Shown here in pieces: positions 35,969 to 45,039 of a stretch of 64,000 nucleotides of DNA. Every line of letters begins with the position of its first letter. Position 1 is the stretch's first letter. Where the stretch lies: the NCBI GenBank assembly GCA_019638475.1, contig JAHBTR010000005.1, forward strand, positions 124,001 through 188,000, in the 5' to 3' direction. A program made the position numbers and the translations under genes. Below the pieces are notes generated by a model. It was not told the origin of the DNA and did no database searches. It saw only the letters and a program-made list of their open reading frames with translations. Source of the stretch: Chitinophagaceae bacterium (GTDB taxonomy: Bacteria; Bacteroidota; Bacteroidia; Chitinophagales; Chitinophagaceae).

Positions 35969-37960
35969 CTATCCTTCTACTATCAAACTTTTGTTTTCTT
36001 TTTCCATTAGTTCTACACTTCTATTAATAAAGTTGGTAAGCTCTGCACCTTTTAATAATCCTTGAGAGAGTAAAGCTAAATCTGCAAGGTTGCGAATTTG
36101 TTTTTCTTTCTTGTCAATATCACTTTCTTTTAATAAAGATTGATAAACAGGGTGATTTCCATTGACTGTTAAAGTAACTTCATCGGGCATTTGAGCATAA
36201 AATGCAGCCATACCACCACCAATATTTGCCATATCTTTCATTCTACGCATAAACTCTGGTCTTGTAGCAATAACAGGTGCTGCCTCTTTGCTTAAACCTT
36301 TTATTTCTACATGAATGGTTATTTGTTCATTTTTTTGTTCAAATAATTTTTTCAGTTCTTCTGTTTCACTTTTGCTTAAAATACTATCGGCAATTTCTTG
36401 TTTATCAATTAAATTATCTGCTATGTCTGCATCTACACGAACAAAAGTTACATTCTCCCATTTCATTTCCATATTGTTAATGAAAGCAGCATCTACCAAT
36501 GTTTCCATTTTTACAACAATAAAGCCTTTTGCTTGTGCAGCTTGTATATAAGCATCTTGTTGAATAGGGTTGGTAGTATAAATAATTACTTGTTTACCAT
36601 CTTTATTTTTTTGTAAAGTTTCTGTTGCAGCTTTGTATTCTTCAAGTGTGTAAAAAGCCCCCTTATCCCCCAAAGGGAGAATTTGTGAAGCAGCATCAAT
36701 ATTGTTAGCATCTTTTGAGTTTGAGGTTTCTAAAGTCCCTCCTTTGGAGGGATTTAGGGAGGCTTCTTCCATCACCAAAAACTTATTGGCTTTTTCTAAA
36801 AATTTATCATCAGTCATCATGCCATATTTCACAAATAAGCCAAGGCTTTCCCATTTTTGTTCAAACGCTGTTCTTTCTTTATTAAAAATTTCTTCTAATT
36901 TATCTGCTACTTTTTTAGTAATGTGGTTATTGATTTTTCTTACATTAGGGTCGCCTTGTAAATAACTTCTACTAACGTTTAAAGGAATATCTGGACTATC
37001 AATAACACCATGTAACAACATTAAAAATTCTGGTACAATATCTTTTACTTCATCTGTTACAAAAACCTGATTGCTGTAAAGTTGTATTTTATCTTTTTGA
37101 ATTTCGTAGCTCTGTTTAATTTTTGGGAAATACAAAATACCTGTAAGATTAAAAGGATAATCTACATTCAAATGAATCCAAAATAAAGGTGTTTCGCCAA
37201 ATGGATATAATTCTTTGTAAAAATTTTCGTAATCTTCTTTTGTTAAATCGCTTGGTTTTCTTATCCAAATTGGGTTGGTGTTGTTGATGCTTTTTTCAGC
37301 CTCCACACCCTCCAAAGGAGGGGTTTTTTCTCCTTCTTTAGAGGAGGTTTCTATATCTGTAAAATAAATAGGTATTGGTAAAAACTTACAGAATTTATTT
37401 AGCACTTCTTTTATTTTATGTGCTTCTAAAAATTCTTTACTTTCTTCATTGATGTGTAAAATAATTTTTGTGCCACGTTGTTTTTTCTCAACTTCATATA
37501 ATTCAAATTCAGGGCTTCCATCACAACTCCAATATACTGTAGCTGCATCTGCATTATGGCTTTGAGTAAGCACTTCTACTTTTTCTGCAACCATAAATGC
37601 ACTATAAAAACCTAATCCAAAATGCCCAATAATACTGGCATCTTTATATTTCTGTAAAAATTCTTCTGCTCCACTAAATGCTACTTGGTTTAAGTATTTA
37701 TCAACTTCTTCTTTGCTCATACCTACACCTCTGTCTTCAATAGTTAAAGTTTTTTCTTTTGCATTAAGTATTACATCAATTCTTAAATCTCCTAACTCTC
37801 CTTTTGCCTCTCCAATAGATGATAAAGTTTTTAGTTTTTGGCTTGCATCTATGGCATTACTAATTAATTCTCTTAAAAAAATATCATGCTCACTATACAG
37901 AAATTTTTTAATGATAGGAAAAATGTTTTCTGTTTGTACACGAATCTGACCTTTTTGCAT
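35969..37960 (-). CDS. htpG: Chaperone HtpG (Hsp90) with repeat-derived inserts
   Basis: 663 aa; most bacterial HtpG are nearer 600-630. The N-terminal ATPase motifs are intact: ELISNAIDASQKL (about 30-42), DRGVGMSKEEV (about 76-86) and GHFGLGFYSAFMVAEKVEV. The middle domain has NVSRSYLQGD and the family C-terminal domain follows. Two extra blocks are unusual: about residues 203-221 (KEGEKTPPLEGVEAEKS), in the N-M linker, and about 399-435 (SLNPSKGGTLETSN through ILPLGDKGAF). Both are translated from copies of the dispersed palindromic repeat. The frame is kept, so the protein is presumably functional. Confidence 0.95.
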   Translation of the reverse strand: MQKGQIRVQTENIFPIIKKFLYSEHDIFLRELISNAIDASQKLKTLSSIGEAKGELGDLRIDVILNAKEKTLTIEDRGVGMSKEEVDKYLNQVAFSGAEEFLQKYKDASIIGHFGLGFYSAFMVAEKVEVLTQSHNADAATVYWSCDGSPEFELYEVEKKQRGTKIILHINEESKEFLEAHKIKEVLNKFCKFLPIPIYFTDIETSSKEGEKTPPLEGVEAEKSINNTNPIWIRKPSDLTKEDYENFYKELYPFGETPLFWIHLNVDYPFNLTGILYFPKIKQSYEIQKDKIQLYSNQVFVTDEVKDIVPEFLMLLHGVIDSPDIPLNVSRSYLQGDPNVRKINNHITKKVADKLEEIFNKERTAFEQKWESLGLFVKYGMMTDDKFLEKANKFLVMEEASLNPSKGGTLETSNSKDANNIDAASQILPLGDKGAFYTLEEYKAATETLQKNKDGKQVIIYTTNPIQQDAYIQAAQAKGFIVVKMETLVDAAFINNMEMKWENVTFVRVDADIADNLIDKQEIADSILSKSETEELKKLFEQKNEQITIHVEIKGLSKEAAPVIATRPEFMRRMKDMANIGGGMAAFYAQMPDEVTLTVNGNHPVYQSLLKESDIDKKEKQIRNLADLALLSQGLLKGAELTNFINRSVELMEKENKSLIVEG
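36655..36682. repeat. Palindromic repeat copy inside htpG (1)
   Basis: AAGCCCCCTTATCCCCCAAAGGG plus AGA. Same family as 13849-13886. Translated in frame on the minus strand as ILPLGDKGAF. Confidence 0.75.
36732..36765. repeat. Palindromic repeat copy inside htpG (2)
   Basis: AAGTCCCTCCTTTGGAGGG then ATTTAGGGAGGCTTC, the inverse orientation of copy 1, 50 bases away. The CCTCC-TTT-GGAGG core is a perfect palindrome. Translated in frame as EASLNPSKGGTLE. Confidence 0.82.
37297..37352. repeat. Palindromic repeat copy inside htpG (3)
   Basis: AGCCTCCACACCCTCCAAAGG then AGGGGTTTTTTC and a partial second arm CTTCTTTAGAGGAGG. Translated in frame as the linker insert around residues 203-221 of HtpG. 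Confidence 0.72.
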
Positions 37961-38170
37961 TGTATAATAACTTTTAATTGTAAAAAATAGGTATTTAACT
38001 GCTTTGTAAAAGCAAAACTTATTAAATCAAACTAAATACCAAACAATAATTTCTGACATGTTGGCAATAGTTTTTTACCTAATAAAATATGTTGTCATTA
38101 TTTCTGAATAGTAAAATAATTTTTTAAAGCAAACTGCCTTTCGTAATCTTGTTTGCATAAAAGGTTATGA

Positions 38171-39649
38171 ATGAGGCTACATAAATTCATTATTTTTGCT
38201 TCTTGTATATTGTTTATTGCTATTGTTTTGAGCCATATCAATAACGATTTTTGGCAAGATGAAATATATACTTTAGTTCATTTTGTTTTCACACCTTTTT
38301 CTACTACTTTATTTGATTATCATGTAGCTAATAACCATATTCTGTTCAACTTCTTATTAAATATAGAAAGGCAATTATTGGGCATTAATGATATTAAAGA
38401 AGTACTCTTTCATCCGTTTTATGTAAGAGTAATTCCGTTTATTATTTCTATTATAGGAATAGTGGTTTTTTATGTAGCAATGAAAAAATTATATGGAAAC
38501 AAATTTGCCTTAATAGCATTGTCTGTTTATGTAACTACTTTTTCATTAATTAATTTTTCTGTACAGCTAAGAGGCTATGCTTTGAATGTTTTATTATGCA
38601 CTATTTTGGTTTATTATTTTATAAAAAGTTTTAAAGAGCAATATTTTTCCAATACTCATTTTTTAAAATTATTATTTGCTACTTTGTTGGTTGTTGTTTG
38701 TTTGCCAGTCAATATTTATTTAATAAGTGCAATGGTTATGTTGCCTATTTTGTTATTAATAAAACCAACACTTTCACCTTATATTTCAAATAATTATTTA
38801 CCAAAAATTGTTTTACTAAAAATTATTTTTTCATTAATAGGAGGAGCATCTTTTGCAGCAGCATTGTATGTATGGCTTTTTAGCAAACATCAGCCTGTAG
38901 AAACTACATTGCCTGTTACATATTTTGCCAAAGGAAATTTACTACAATCATTGGCTGTGTTTTTTCATTTCACACACACAAGATTGCATTTTTATATATT
39001 GCTTATTGCATTTGCTTTTATGCTATATAGAAGTAAGCATAAAAAAATATTTTTCAGCAACGCTTTTATTATTTCTGTGTCTATTTATTTATTGTATTTT
39101 ATTTTTTGTTTTATACATGGGGCAGTTATTATTCAAAGAATTTTTCTTTCATTGATTCCTGTTTTTGCCATCATAATTACAGCAGTTGTAGAAAAGGTAT
39201 TTGAGGAAAACTTTTTTCAAACAAAGCTATCTATTTTTCTTTCTTTAAATTTTTTATGTGTTATTATTTCTATTGCTATGGCTAATACAACAGCTAAAAA
39301 AAATAATGAACAATCGGTATATACGCATGATTTAATTAATCAGTATTATTTAATTAATTTTAATGCTAAAGAATCTGTATTGTTGGCAGATAAGATGATG
39401 AAAGAAAAGAAAATTCCTCTATTTGTAGAAGAAGGATTTGGCGATAGCGGTATAGCCGATTATTTAAAAATATTTACAATACCTTTTGCTTATTTTGAAG
39501 CAGTTCAGGCAACAAATTATCAAGCATTTGCAATTATTTCAAACAATAAAAAACGCACTGAAAACTTTTTAATTAGTCATGGATATACTTATCAAAAACA
39601 AATGAGCAGTTCATTTCATTACAATGTTTACTACTGCTATAAAAAATAA
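38171..39649 (+). CDS. Polytopic membrane protein, GT-C/GT39-like
   Basis: 492 aa with about ten membrane segments. The first extracytoplasmic loop has NNDFWQDEIYTLVHF (about 24-38), with the Asp/Glu arrangement typical of GT-C glycosyltransferases (ArnT/PMT type) that use lipid-linked sugar donors, and VQLRGYALNVLL (about 130-141) fits the same families. A soluble C-terminal segment follows the last helix (about 385-492). The acceptor is unknown. It stands alone on the plus strand; the 210-bp gap upstream from htpG holds no other gene I can see. Confidence 0.75.
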   Translation: MRLHKFIIFASCILFIAIVLSHINNDFWQDEIYTLVHFVFTPFSTTLFDYHVANNHILFNFLLNIERQLLGINDIKEVLFHPFYVRVIPFIISIIGIVVFYVAMKKLYGNKFALIALSVYVTTFSLINFSVQLRGYALNVLLCTILVYYFIKSFKEQYFSNTHFLKLLFATLLVVVCLPVNIYLISAMVMLPILLLIKPTLSPYISNNYLPKIVLLKIIFSLIGGASFAAALYVWLFSKHQPVETTLPVTYFAKGNLLQSLAVFFHFTHTRLHFYILLIAFAFMLYRSKHKKIFFSNAFIISVSIYLLYFIFCFIHGAVIIQRIFLSLIPVFAIIITAVVEKVFEENFFQTKLSIFLSLNFLCVIISIAMANTTAKKNNEQSVYTHDLINQYYLINFNAKESVLLADKMMKEKKIPLFVEEGFGDSGIADYLKIFTIPFAYFEAVQATNYQAFAIISNNKKRTENFLISHGYTYQKQMSSSFHYNVYYCYKK

Positions 39650-39670
39650 TTGCCACTGTAGAGTTAATGA

Positions 39671-40864
39671 TTATCGCTTTTTATTATTATTTTCTTCTGA
39701 TGGGTTGTATTCAAAAATTACTTTTGCATTTCTTTGTAAATCAGAAGTGATAACAGCCTGATAATTTTTTTTGCCAGATGTAACTTTCATTAAAGAAGTG
39801 TTAGGAGGAATTTCGCCCAAATTATCAGCTACCATAATGATTTCATGTATAGGGTCTTGTGCAGTTACTTTAATTTTGGTAATTATAGGTGTTGTACTTA
39901 ATCGTTGATGCAAAATAATTGGTTTACCATTATGATACACAGAAACTGTATCGTTATCTATAGTTCCATTGTCGTATAATTCAATAGTTACATCGCCTTC
40001 ACACACATAAAATGTTTTAATAAAATTTGTTTTCCTTTCTGTAAGTACTTTGGGCAATATGGTGTTTTTCTTTAACTCTATTTTATTGGCAGATGATACT
40101 TGTTGATTATCAGTTTCAGCCTTAACAACAACAGCAGTATCTTTCTTTAATTGAAGAGTTTTGCTATTTTCTTTTTTTACTAAAGCATCTTCTGCACCTG
40201 GTTTATATGTTAATTTTGTAGTATTATTTTTTGCCAAAGATGTAGAAGGCACTGCTTTTGAATAAGGTTTTTTAGGAATAGTTTTTTTTGCAGATGCAAC
40301 CTTTTCTTTTTTTAATAAAAAATCTTCTTTTGCAAAATCGCTTGTAGGCACTTTTTCTAAATATACAGTTCCATCGCCACAAGCAGATTTATTTTTCATG
40401 TTCTCGCTTGAGTATTCTCCTTTTAAATATTCTTTATCTCCCTCTTTAATGTAGCTTAAATAACATGTCATTAAACAGGCATCACCTCCTTCAGATAGCC
40501 TTAGTTCTAACATTTTTTTCTCTTTGATAATGACATTTTTTGTACTGGTTGTAAAAATACCTTGCAAAGAAGTTTTACCATAAAATGTGGTATTCAGGTA
40601 AGAATATGTTACACCTTCTAAATTATTGGTTGGCAAATTGTTTATTTGTACTTCATACTTATATTTATCTTGTACAAATTTTCCTTTAAAGGGGTCGTAA
40701 TATTTTTCTTTTTGTACAAAATAACCTCTCCAAATACCAGTAATATTTTTTGTTTTCTTTTTATGAGTCTGTGCTTTTTGGGTTTGGGCAAAACAAGCCT
40801 CTGCTATTGAAAGCAATGCAAAAAGTAAGAGTAAATTGAAAGTGGGTGTATATTTCAATCTCAT
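39671..40864 (-). CDS. Secreted protein of unknown function
   Basis: 397 aa with a signal peptide (about 1-26, CFAQ). The N-terminal domain (ITGIWRGYFVQKEKYYDP through TFYGKTSLQGIF, about 42-120) looks like a small beta-barrel binding domain of Bacteroidota; the middle (about 185-265) is Lys/Ser/Thr-rich and low complexity; the C-terminal domain (about 280-397) is beta-rich, with FYVCEGDVTIELYDNGTIDND. No catalytic motif seen. A good TAGTTTTG box lies just upstream. It is convergent with the GT-C gene (21-base gap). Confidence 0.7.
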   Translation of the reverse strand: MRLKYTPTFNLLLLFALLSIAEACFAQTQKAQTHKKKTKNITGIWRGYFVQKEKYYDPFKGKFVQDKYKYEVQINNLPTNNLEGVTYSYLNTTFYGKTSLQGIFTTSTKNVIIKEKKMLELRLSEGGDACLMTCYLSYIKEGDKEYLKGEYSSENMKNKSACGDGTVYLEKVPTSDFAKEDFLLKKEKVASAKKTIPKKPYSKAVPSTSLAKNNTTKLTYKPGAEDALVKKENSKTLQLKKDTAVVVKAETDNQQVSSANKIELKKNTILPKVLTERKTNFIKTFYVCEGDVTIELYDNGTIDNDTVSVYHNGKPIILHQRLSTTPIITKIKVTAQDPIHEIIMVADNLGEIPPNTSLMKVTSGKKNYQAVITSDLQRNAKVIFEYNPSEENNNKKR

Positions 40865-40871
40865 ATTAAAA

Positions 40872-40879
40872 CAAAACTA
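40872..40879 (-). promoter_or_regulatory. Putative -7 box for the 397-aa secreted protein
   Basis: TAGTTTTG on the minus strand matches TAnnTTTG, 8-15 bases before the ATG. If used it gives a nearly leaderless mRNA. No clear -33 box. Confidence 0.35.
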
Positions 40880-41030
40880 AGGTTACTAAGTGTATTACTT
40901 TATAAAAGAAGCGTTAAAGGTTTTTAATTTAAGATTTGTTTTACTTTTCAATAAATATTACTATTTTATTTTTATTTATTAAAGGCTAAGTAATACTTTC
41001 ACGCCCTTATAAAATATCATTATTAACTGA

Positions 41031-42491
41031 ATGAGTAAAAGAGTAGCTATTATTGGTGCAGGACCTGCAGGTTTAACTGCTGCTTATTTGTTAGGAAAAG
41101 CAAATATTGAAACTATTGTTTTTGAAAAAGATGCTCAATATGTTGGTGGTATTTCAAGAACAGAAAATTATAAAGGTTATTATTTTGATATTGGTGGTCA
41201 TAGATTTTTTAGTAAGAGTAAAGAAGTAGAAGATTTTTGGACAGAAATTTTAGGAGATGAATTATTGGAACGACCAAGAAGTAGTAGAATTTATTATAAC
41301 AATACTTTTTTTTCTTATCCATTAGTAGCTTTTGAAGCATTAAAAAAATTAGGATTGTGGGAGTCTTTTTTGTGTGTAATGAGCTATGTGCAAGCAAAAA
41401 TATTTCCTATAAAAAATCCTCAAAATGTAGAAGATTGGGTAAGCAATCAGTTTGGAAAAAGATTGTACCGCATATTTTTTAAAACATATACTGAAAAAGT
41501 TTGGGGCATTAGTTGTAGAGATATTTCAGCAGATTGGGCTGCTCAACGTATAAAAGGATTGTCATTAACATCGGCTATTAAAAATGCTTTGTTTAAGCCA
41601 AAGGTTACAGATAAGAATGCTATTATTAAAACATTGATTGATTCTTTTCGTTATCCTAAAAAAGGACCTGGAATGATGTGGGAAACTTGCAGAGATAAAT
41701 GCTTAGAAATGGGCGTAAAACTAAACATGAATAGTAATGTAACAGCTATTAAATATGATAACAATACATGGTGTGTTGAATTAAATAATCATACAGAAGA
41801 AAATAATTTTGATTATGTTTTATCATCTGCAGCTATTAGAGATATTGTACCTTATATAAAACCTTCGCTTTCTTATGATGTAATTGACGCTGCTAATCAA
41901 CTCAACTATAGAGATTTTTTAACTGTTGTTTTAATATGCAAAGACAAAGATAGTTTTACAGATAACTGGATTTATATTCATGACCCTAATGTAAAAGTAG
42001 GTAGAATACAAAATTTTAAAAGTTGGAGTCCATATATGGTACCTGATGCTTCTATGGCTTGTTATGGTTTAGAATATTTTTGTTTTGAAGGAGATGGTAT
42101 GTGGCAAATGAAAGATGAAGATTTAATAACATTGGCAAAAAAAGAAATGCACCAAATAGGTTTAATGAATACTGATAATGTTATAGATGGTTATGTAGTA
42201 AGACAAGCTAAAGCATATCCAGTATATGATAAAGAGTATAAAGAGCATATTAATATAATACGACAGGCTTTAAAAAAATATCAAGGATTGTATTTAATAG
42301 GTCGTAATGGAATGCATAAATATAATAACCAAGACCATAGTATGATGACAGCTATGCTTGCAGCAAAAAATATTATTGCAGGCAATGAATTATATGATGT
42401 GTGGAATGTAAACCAAGATGCAGAATACCATGAAAGTGGAGAGCGAGGAGTAGATGAAGGAGGAAGGTTGGTGCCAGTGGTTAATGGTTAA
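41031..42491 (+). CDS. NAD(P)/FAD-dependent amine-oxidase-like oxidoreductase
   Basis: 486 aa. N-terminal dinucleotide-binding loop [20 protein letters not shown] (about 5-24) followed by an acidic residue at the end of beta-2 (VFEKD). The FAD-contacting [21 protein letters not shown] (about 50-70) and the C-terminal [27 protein letters not shown] (about 424-450) resemble UDP-galactopyranose mutase- and protoporphyrinogen oxidase-like flavoproteins. No signal peptide. Substrate unknown; a sugar-nucleotide or lipid-linked-sugar substrate is one guess given the GT-C gene nearby. The last ~15 residues ([17 protein letters not shown]) run into repeat-like DNA, so the natural end may have been extended. 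Confidence 0.82.
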   Translation: MSKRVAIIGAGPAGLTAAYLLGKANIETIVFEKDAQYVGGISRTENYKGYYFDIGGHRFFSKSKEVEDFWTEILGDELLERPRSSRIYYNNTFFSYPLVAFEALKKLGLWESFLCVMSYVQAKIFPIKNPQNVEDWVSNQFGKRLYRIFFKTYTEKVWGISCRDISADWAAQRIKGLSLTSAIKNALFKPKVTDKNAIIKTLIDSFRYPKKGPGMMWETCRDKCLEMGVKLNMNSNVTAIKYDNNTWCVELNNHTEENNFDYVLSSAAIRDIVPYIKPSLSYDVIDAANQLNYRDFLTVVLICKDKDSFTDNWIYIHDPNVKVGRIQNFKSWSPYMVPDASMACYGLEYFCFEGDGMWQMKDEDLITLAKKEMHQIGLMNTDNVIDGYVVRQAKAYPVYDKEYKEHINIIRQALKKYQGLYLIGRNGMHKYNNQDHSMMTAMLAAKNIIAGNELYDVWNVNQDAEYHESGERGVDEGGRLVPVVNG

Positions 42492-42623
42492 TGGTGAATG
42501 ATGAATGGTTAATGATGTAGAGGGTTTAGGTGTTTTAATTAATTACTTTCTACAGGCTCAAGCTGACAATTTTTATTCTGTATAATATTTCAAACTTGTT
42601 TGTAATATTGATATATTTTATTA

Positions 42624-42935
42624 TTACTGCAATTTTATTCTCTTAACAATTTTCCCATCACAAAGTCGCAAATAATTATTTCGTTTGTTAAACTTAAAAA
42701 AGCAACTATATATTTTCTCTTATAATTAATACATTGATACCCTAAACTTTTCCATCTTTTATATTCACAAAGTCTGTGTTCTACTGTATCAATAGAAATA
42801 TGTTCAAAAAATTCAAAGACTTCATCTACAAATTTCTTGGCAGTATCAGGTATTCCTTTTTTCCTCTATAAAAAAAGCAATTTCTGCTACTGCTGTAGCT
42901 GCTTGCTCCAATATACTTACTTTCCTTTTGCCCAT
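42624..42935 (-). pseudogene. ParE/RelE-family toxin, frameshifted
   Basis: Starts at the ATG at 42935 as MGKRKVSILEQAATAVAEIA then FFIEEK. A run of six A (plus-strand T at 42857-42862) puts the frame out by one, giving a stop three codons later. Removing one A gives a continuous 102-aa ParE-like toxin: IPDTAKKFVDEVFEFFEHIS, then HRLCEYKRWKSLGYQCINYK and IVAFLSLTNEIIICDFVMGK. Its start overlaps the end of the antitoxin gene by 19 bases, the usual coupling. It could be dead, phase-variable, or a sequencing error in the A-run. Confidence 0.75.
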
Positions 42936-43087
42936 TGGTCAATTAATTTGTAAGCATGGGCTTTCCCCTTTTTTAAAGAAAGTTTTTTTCGTGGTGCTGT
43001 TTTTAATGCTGCTATTTCCTGCAACTGTTCAAATTTTTTTTGTTCAACTACCACATACTTTTTATTATCAATCGTTATTGTTTCCAT
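42917..43087 (-). CDS. Antitoxin-like small protein (partner of the frameshifted ParE)
   Basis: 56 aa from the ATG at 43087 (METITIDNKKYVVVEQ). A longer frame from 43138 overlaps the WYL gene and is less likely. The N-terminal half (TITIDNKKYVVVEQKKFEQLQE) is typical of small Phd/ParD-like antitoxins; the C-terminal half is Lys-rich, the part that would bind the toxin. It appears intact, while the toxin gene behind it is broken. Confidence 0.65.
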   Translation of the reverse strand: METITIDNKKYVVVEQKKFEQLQEIAALKTAPRKKLSLKKGKAHAYKLIDQWAKGK

Positions 43088-43110
43088 ACAATTTGTTTCA
43101 GTAAAAATAG

Positions 43111-43764
43111 CTAATTGGCAGAAATAATTCCAAAGCAATAACGAAACCTTTCTACAATATCAAAATCGTTGGGCAGTGTAAATTTTGTTTTAGTAATTTT
43201 CAAATTGGTTAATCTATCTAAAGCATAGGTTTTTATATTTTTATCCCAAACATCTTTTGCCAAAAGATACCAACGGTTTTTAAATTCTTTTAAAGCATAA
43301 GGTTCTGCTGTTCTCTCGCTGATTGTATCTCTGTAAAATTTTTGATACGAAAATTTTATTTGCACTTTATTTTTAATGGCGTCCAGCAAGCCATATAAAT
43401 TTTCTGTTCCTTGCGGTTTTCGTTTTTCCAAATGAACAAAATCAGCAAGGCTATCTGTAACATTTAGGGCATTTACTATATCTAAATTTTCAAAAAACCT
43501 TTCGATTGCTTCAGATTTCATCTCATCTTCCTTATCTATACAATAAACTTTTTGGTGAAAGTCGTACTTAATATCAATATTGAATATTGTAAGAATATCA
43601 TTACGGTCTCTGTCAAAAGTTCGTTTAGATATGTTAAGATTTAAGCCCTGCAATTCCGATGCAGAAAAGAGTGTATTGGCAATTTCTTCAAACGTAGCAG
43701 AGTGCTGCTTACGCAATTTTTTTACAATTAAAAAGTAACGAGAAATGGATTCTACTTTAGACAT
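43111..43764 (-). CDS. WYL-domain transcriptional regulator, C-terminally truncated
   Basis: 217 aa; intact Bacteroidota WYL regulators are usually about 290-340. The N-terminus (about 1-85) is a winged-helix DNA-binding domain (HSATFEEIANTLF through KRTFDRDRNDI), and the WYL core is visible at about 140-195 (VQIKFSYQKFY, then AEPYALKEFKNRWYLLAKD and IKTYALDRLTNLKIT). It stops right after FGIISAN, where the family normally continues into the WCX dimerisation/ligand domain. The remaining DNA is replaced by the antitoxin-toxin pair, so this is an old junction. A palindrome upstream may be its operator. Confidence 0.82.
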   Translation of the reverse strand: MSKVESISRYFLIVKKLRKQHSATFEEIANTLFSASELQGLNLNISKRTFDRDRNDILTIFNIDIKYDFHQKVYCIDKEDEMKSEAIERFFENLDIVNALNVTDSLADFVHLEKRKPQGTENLYGLLDAIKNKVQIKFSYQKFYRDTISERTAEPYALKEFKNRWYLLAKDVWDKNIKTYALDRLTNLKITKTKFTLPNDFDIVERFRYCFGIISAN

Positions 43765-43807
43765 ATTTTACGATTTAAAATTTTAAGCAAATTAACAAAA
43801 ACAAAGT

Positions 43808-43830
43808 TGTCAGCTTTTGTCAGACTGACA
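43808..43830 (-). promoter_or_regulatory. Possible operator of the WYL regulator
   Basis: Contains TGTCAG twice (43808 and 43818) and a perfect palindrome TGTCAGACTGACA (43818-43830), about 50 bases before the WYL start. On the minus strand CAACTTTG, a near match to the -7 box, follows the palindrome. Autoregulation is inferred from position only. Confidence 0.45.
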
Positions 43831-43875
43831 GTGTTTATTTTATTCATAGTTCGTAAAGTTGAAAATAAAATTATT

Positions 43876-44346
43876 TTAAACATTTTCCCATTTTTTAAAA
43901 TATGGATTTTTTGCATTTTTCAAAAACCTATCGTACAAAACTATTGAACCCGCAGTAGATACATTCATAGAATGTTTGCCCGGTAGTTTTATTACCTTAC
44001 TGCACAATGCCAATAATTCTTGGGGCAACCCTGTATCTTCTGCACCCAATAAATAAATGCAGCGTTCGGGGTGTTTAAATTCTGCAATGTCGGTAGCTTC
44101 TTCTGTAAGTTCTACACCAATTAATTTGCAGTCGTGTGGAATGTGTTGCAAAAAATCGTTTTCATTTTCGTAATGAAAAAATGGAACGTGTCGCCAAGAT
44201 TTGTAAGTATCTGTTGGTTGCCATTTGTACTGCATTTGAATAGTAAAAACAAACGAAGCATTAAACAAATAAGTACTACGCCATAATGTGCCAATATTTC
44301 TTTTTGATTTATTGTGATAAATACCAATGCCAAAATAACCTCTCAT
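43876..44346 (-). CDS. SpoU/TrmH-family RNA methyltransferase
   Basis: 156 aa. The trefoil-knot SAM-binding motifs are near the C-terminus: IYLLGAEDTGLPQE (about 97-110) and SMNVSTAGSIVLYDRFLK (about 124-141). The N-terminal GIGIYHNKSKRNIGTLWRST is the conserved substrate-binding start. The family methylates the 2'-OH of tRNA or rRNA nucleotides; the exact site cannot be told. It sits between the truncated WYL gene and a decayed YafQ locus, all on the minus strand. Confidence 0.88.
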   Translation of the reverse strand: MRGYFGIGIYHNKSKRNIGTLWRSTYLFNASFVFTIQMQYKWQPTDTYKSWRHVPFFHYENENDFLQHIPHDCKLIGVELTEEATDIAEFKHPERCIYLLGAEDTGLPQELLALCSKVIKLPGKHSMNVSTAGSIVLYDRFLKNAKNPYFKKWENV

Positions 44347-44423
44347 AATGTTTAATTTACAGCAAATGTAAAATGAGAGTACGCCAAAGTATGGCGTGAT
44401 AAAAATATTATTGAAAAAAAATT

Positions 44424-44696
44424 TTAAAACAAATCTGAGTGAGTTCCTGTACGGGTGAGGTAGATAATTTTGCTATTGTCGTCTTGTTCCTAAATAAGCA
44501 ACCAATTGGGTTGTATATGACATTCTAAAAATCCAAAATAGTTTCCCTGTAATTTGTGGGTTTTATACAATGGTGGAAGTTTGCCTGAATTTTCCAACAA
44601 CAGAATTGCTTTTTTCAATAAATCAATATTAAAGCCTCGTTTCAGACAAAGTTTATAATCTTTTTCAAACCTGTTGGAAGTTTTTATTTGATACAT
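44424..44696 (-). pseudogene. YafQ-family toxin with a premature stop
   Basis: The frame from the ATG at 44696 reads MYQIKTSNRFEKDYKLCLKR and on to LECHIQPNWLLI, then TAG, then in the same frame EQDDNSKIIYLTRTGTHSDL and F before TAA. The total is the normal ~90-codon YafQ length. E. coli YafQ has Tyr at the position of the TAG, and the catalytic His lies in the lost GTHSDLF. One base change thus removes the nuclease active site. The start overlaps the antitoxin stop (TGATG). Confidence 0.85.
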
Positions 44697-44863
44697 CAGC
44701 TATCCAGCTTTTTAAATAAATCTTTGGCGTTTTTATAGCTGTTTACTTTCCTGCTTTTTACTTCCTGCATAGCTTTTATGGTTTCTTTATTGGGAATTGA
44801 TTTTTTACCGTTAGTTTCTATAACTTTTACAAACGACATCGTTTTTAAAAAGTGTACATCCAT
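44696..44863 (-). CDS. Antitoxin-like small protein (partner of YafQ)
   Basis: 55 aa from the ATG at 44863 (MDVHFLKTMSFVKVIETNGK) or 47 aa from the ATG at 44839 (MSFVKVIE). DinJ/RelB-like size and make-up: the middle has SIPNKETIKAMQEVKSRK and the end is KNAKDLFKKLDS. It ends TGATG into the toxin start, the usual translational coupling. No defect seen. Confidence 0.65.
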   Translation of the reverse strand: MDVHFLKTMSFVKVIETNGKKSIPNKETIKAMQEVKSRKVNSYKNAKDLFKKLDS

Positions 44864-45039
44864 AAATATAGTTGACCGTTTTTACAGTTAAACATTACAT
44901 GTACATCATACATCATACATCATTCAACATAATAAATGAATATAGTAGTAATAAGTTTTGCTTACAAAAAGTAAAAATATACATGCTTAAACCATAAACT
45001 CCCTATCTTCGCAAACCTTAAATAAAGTTCTTTTTATAC

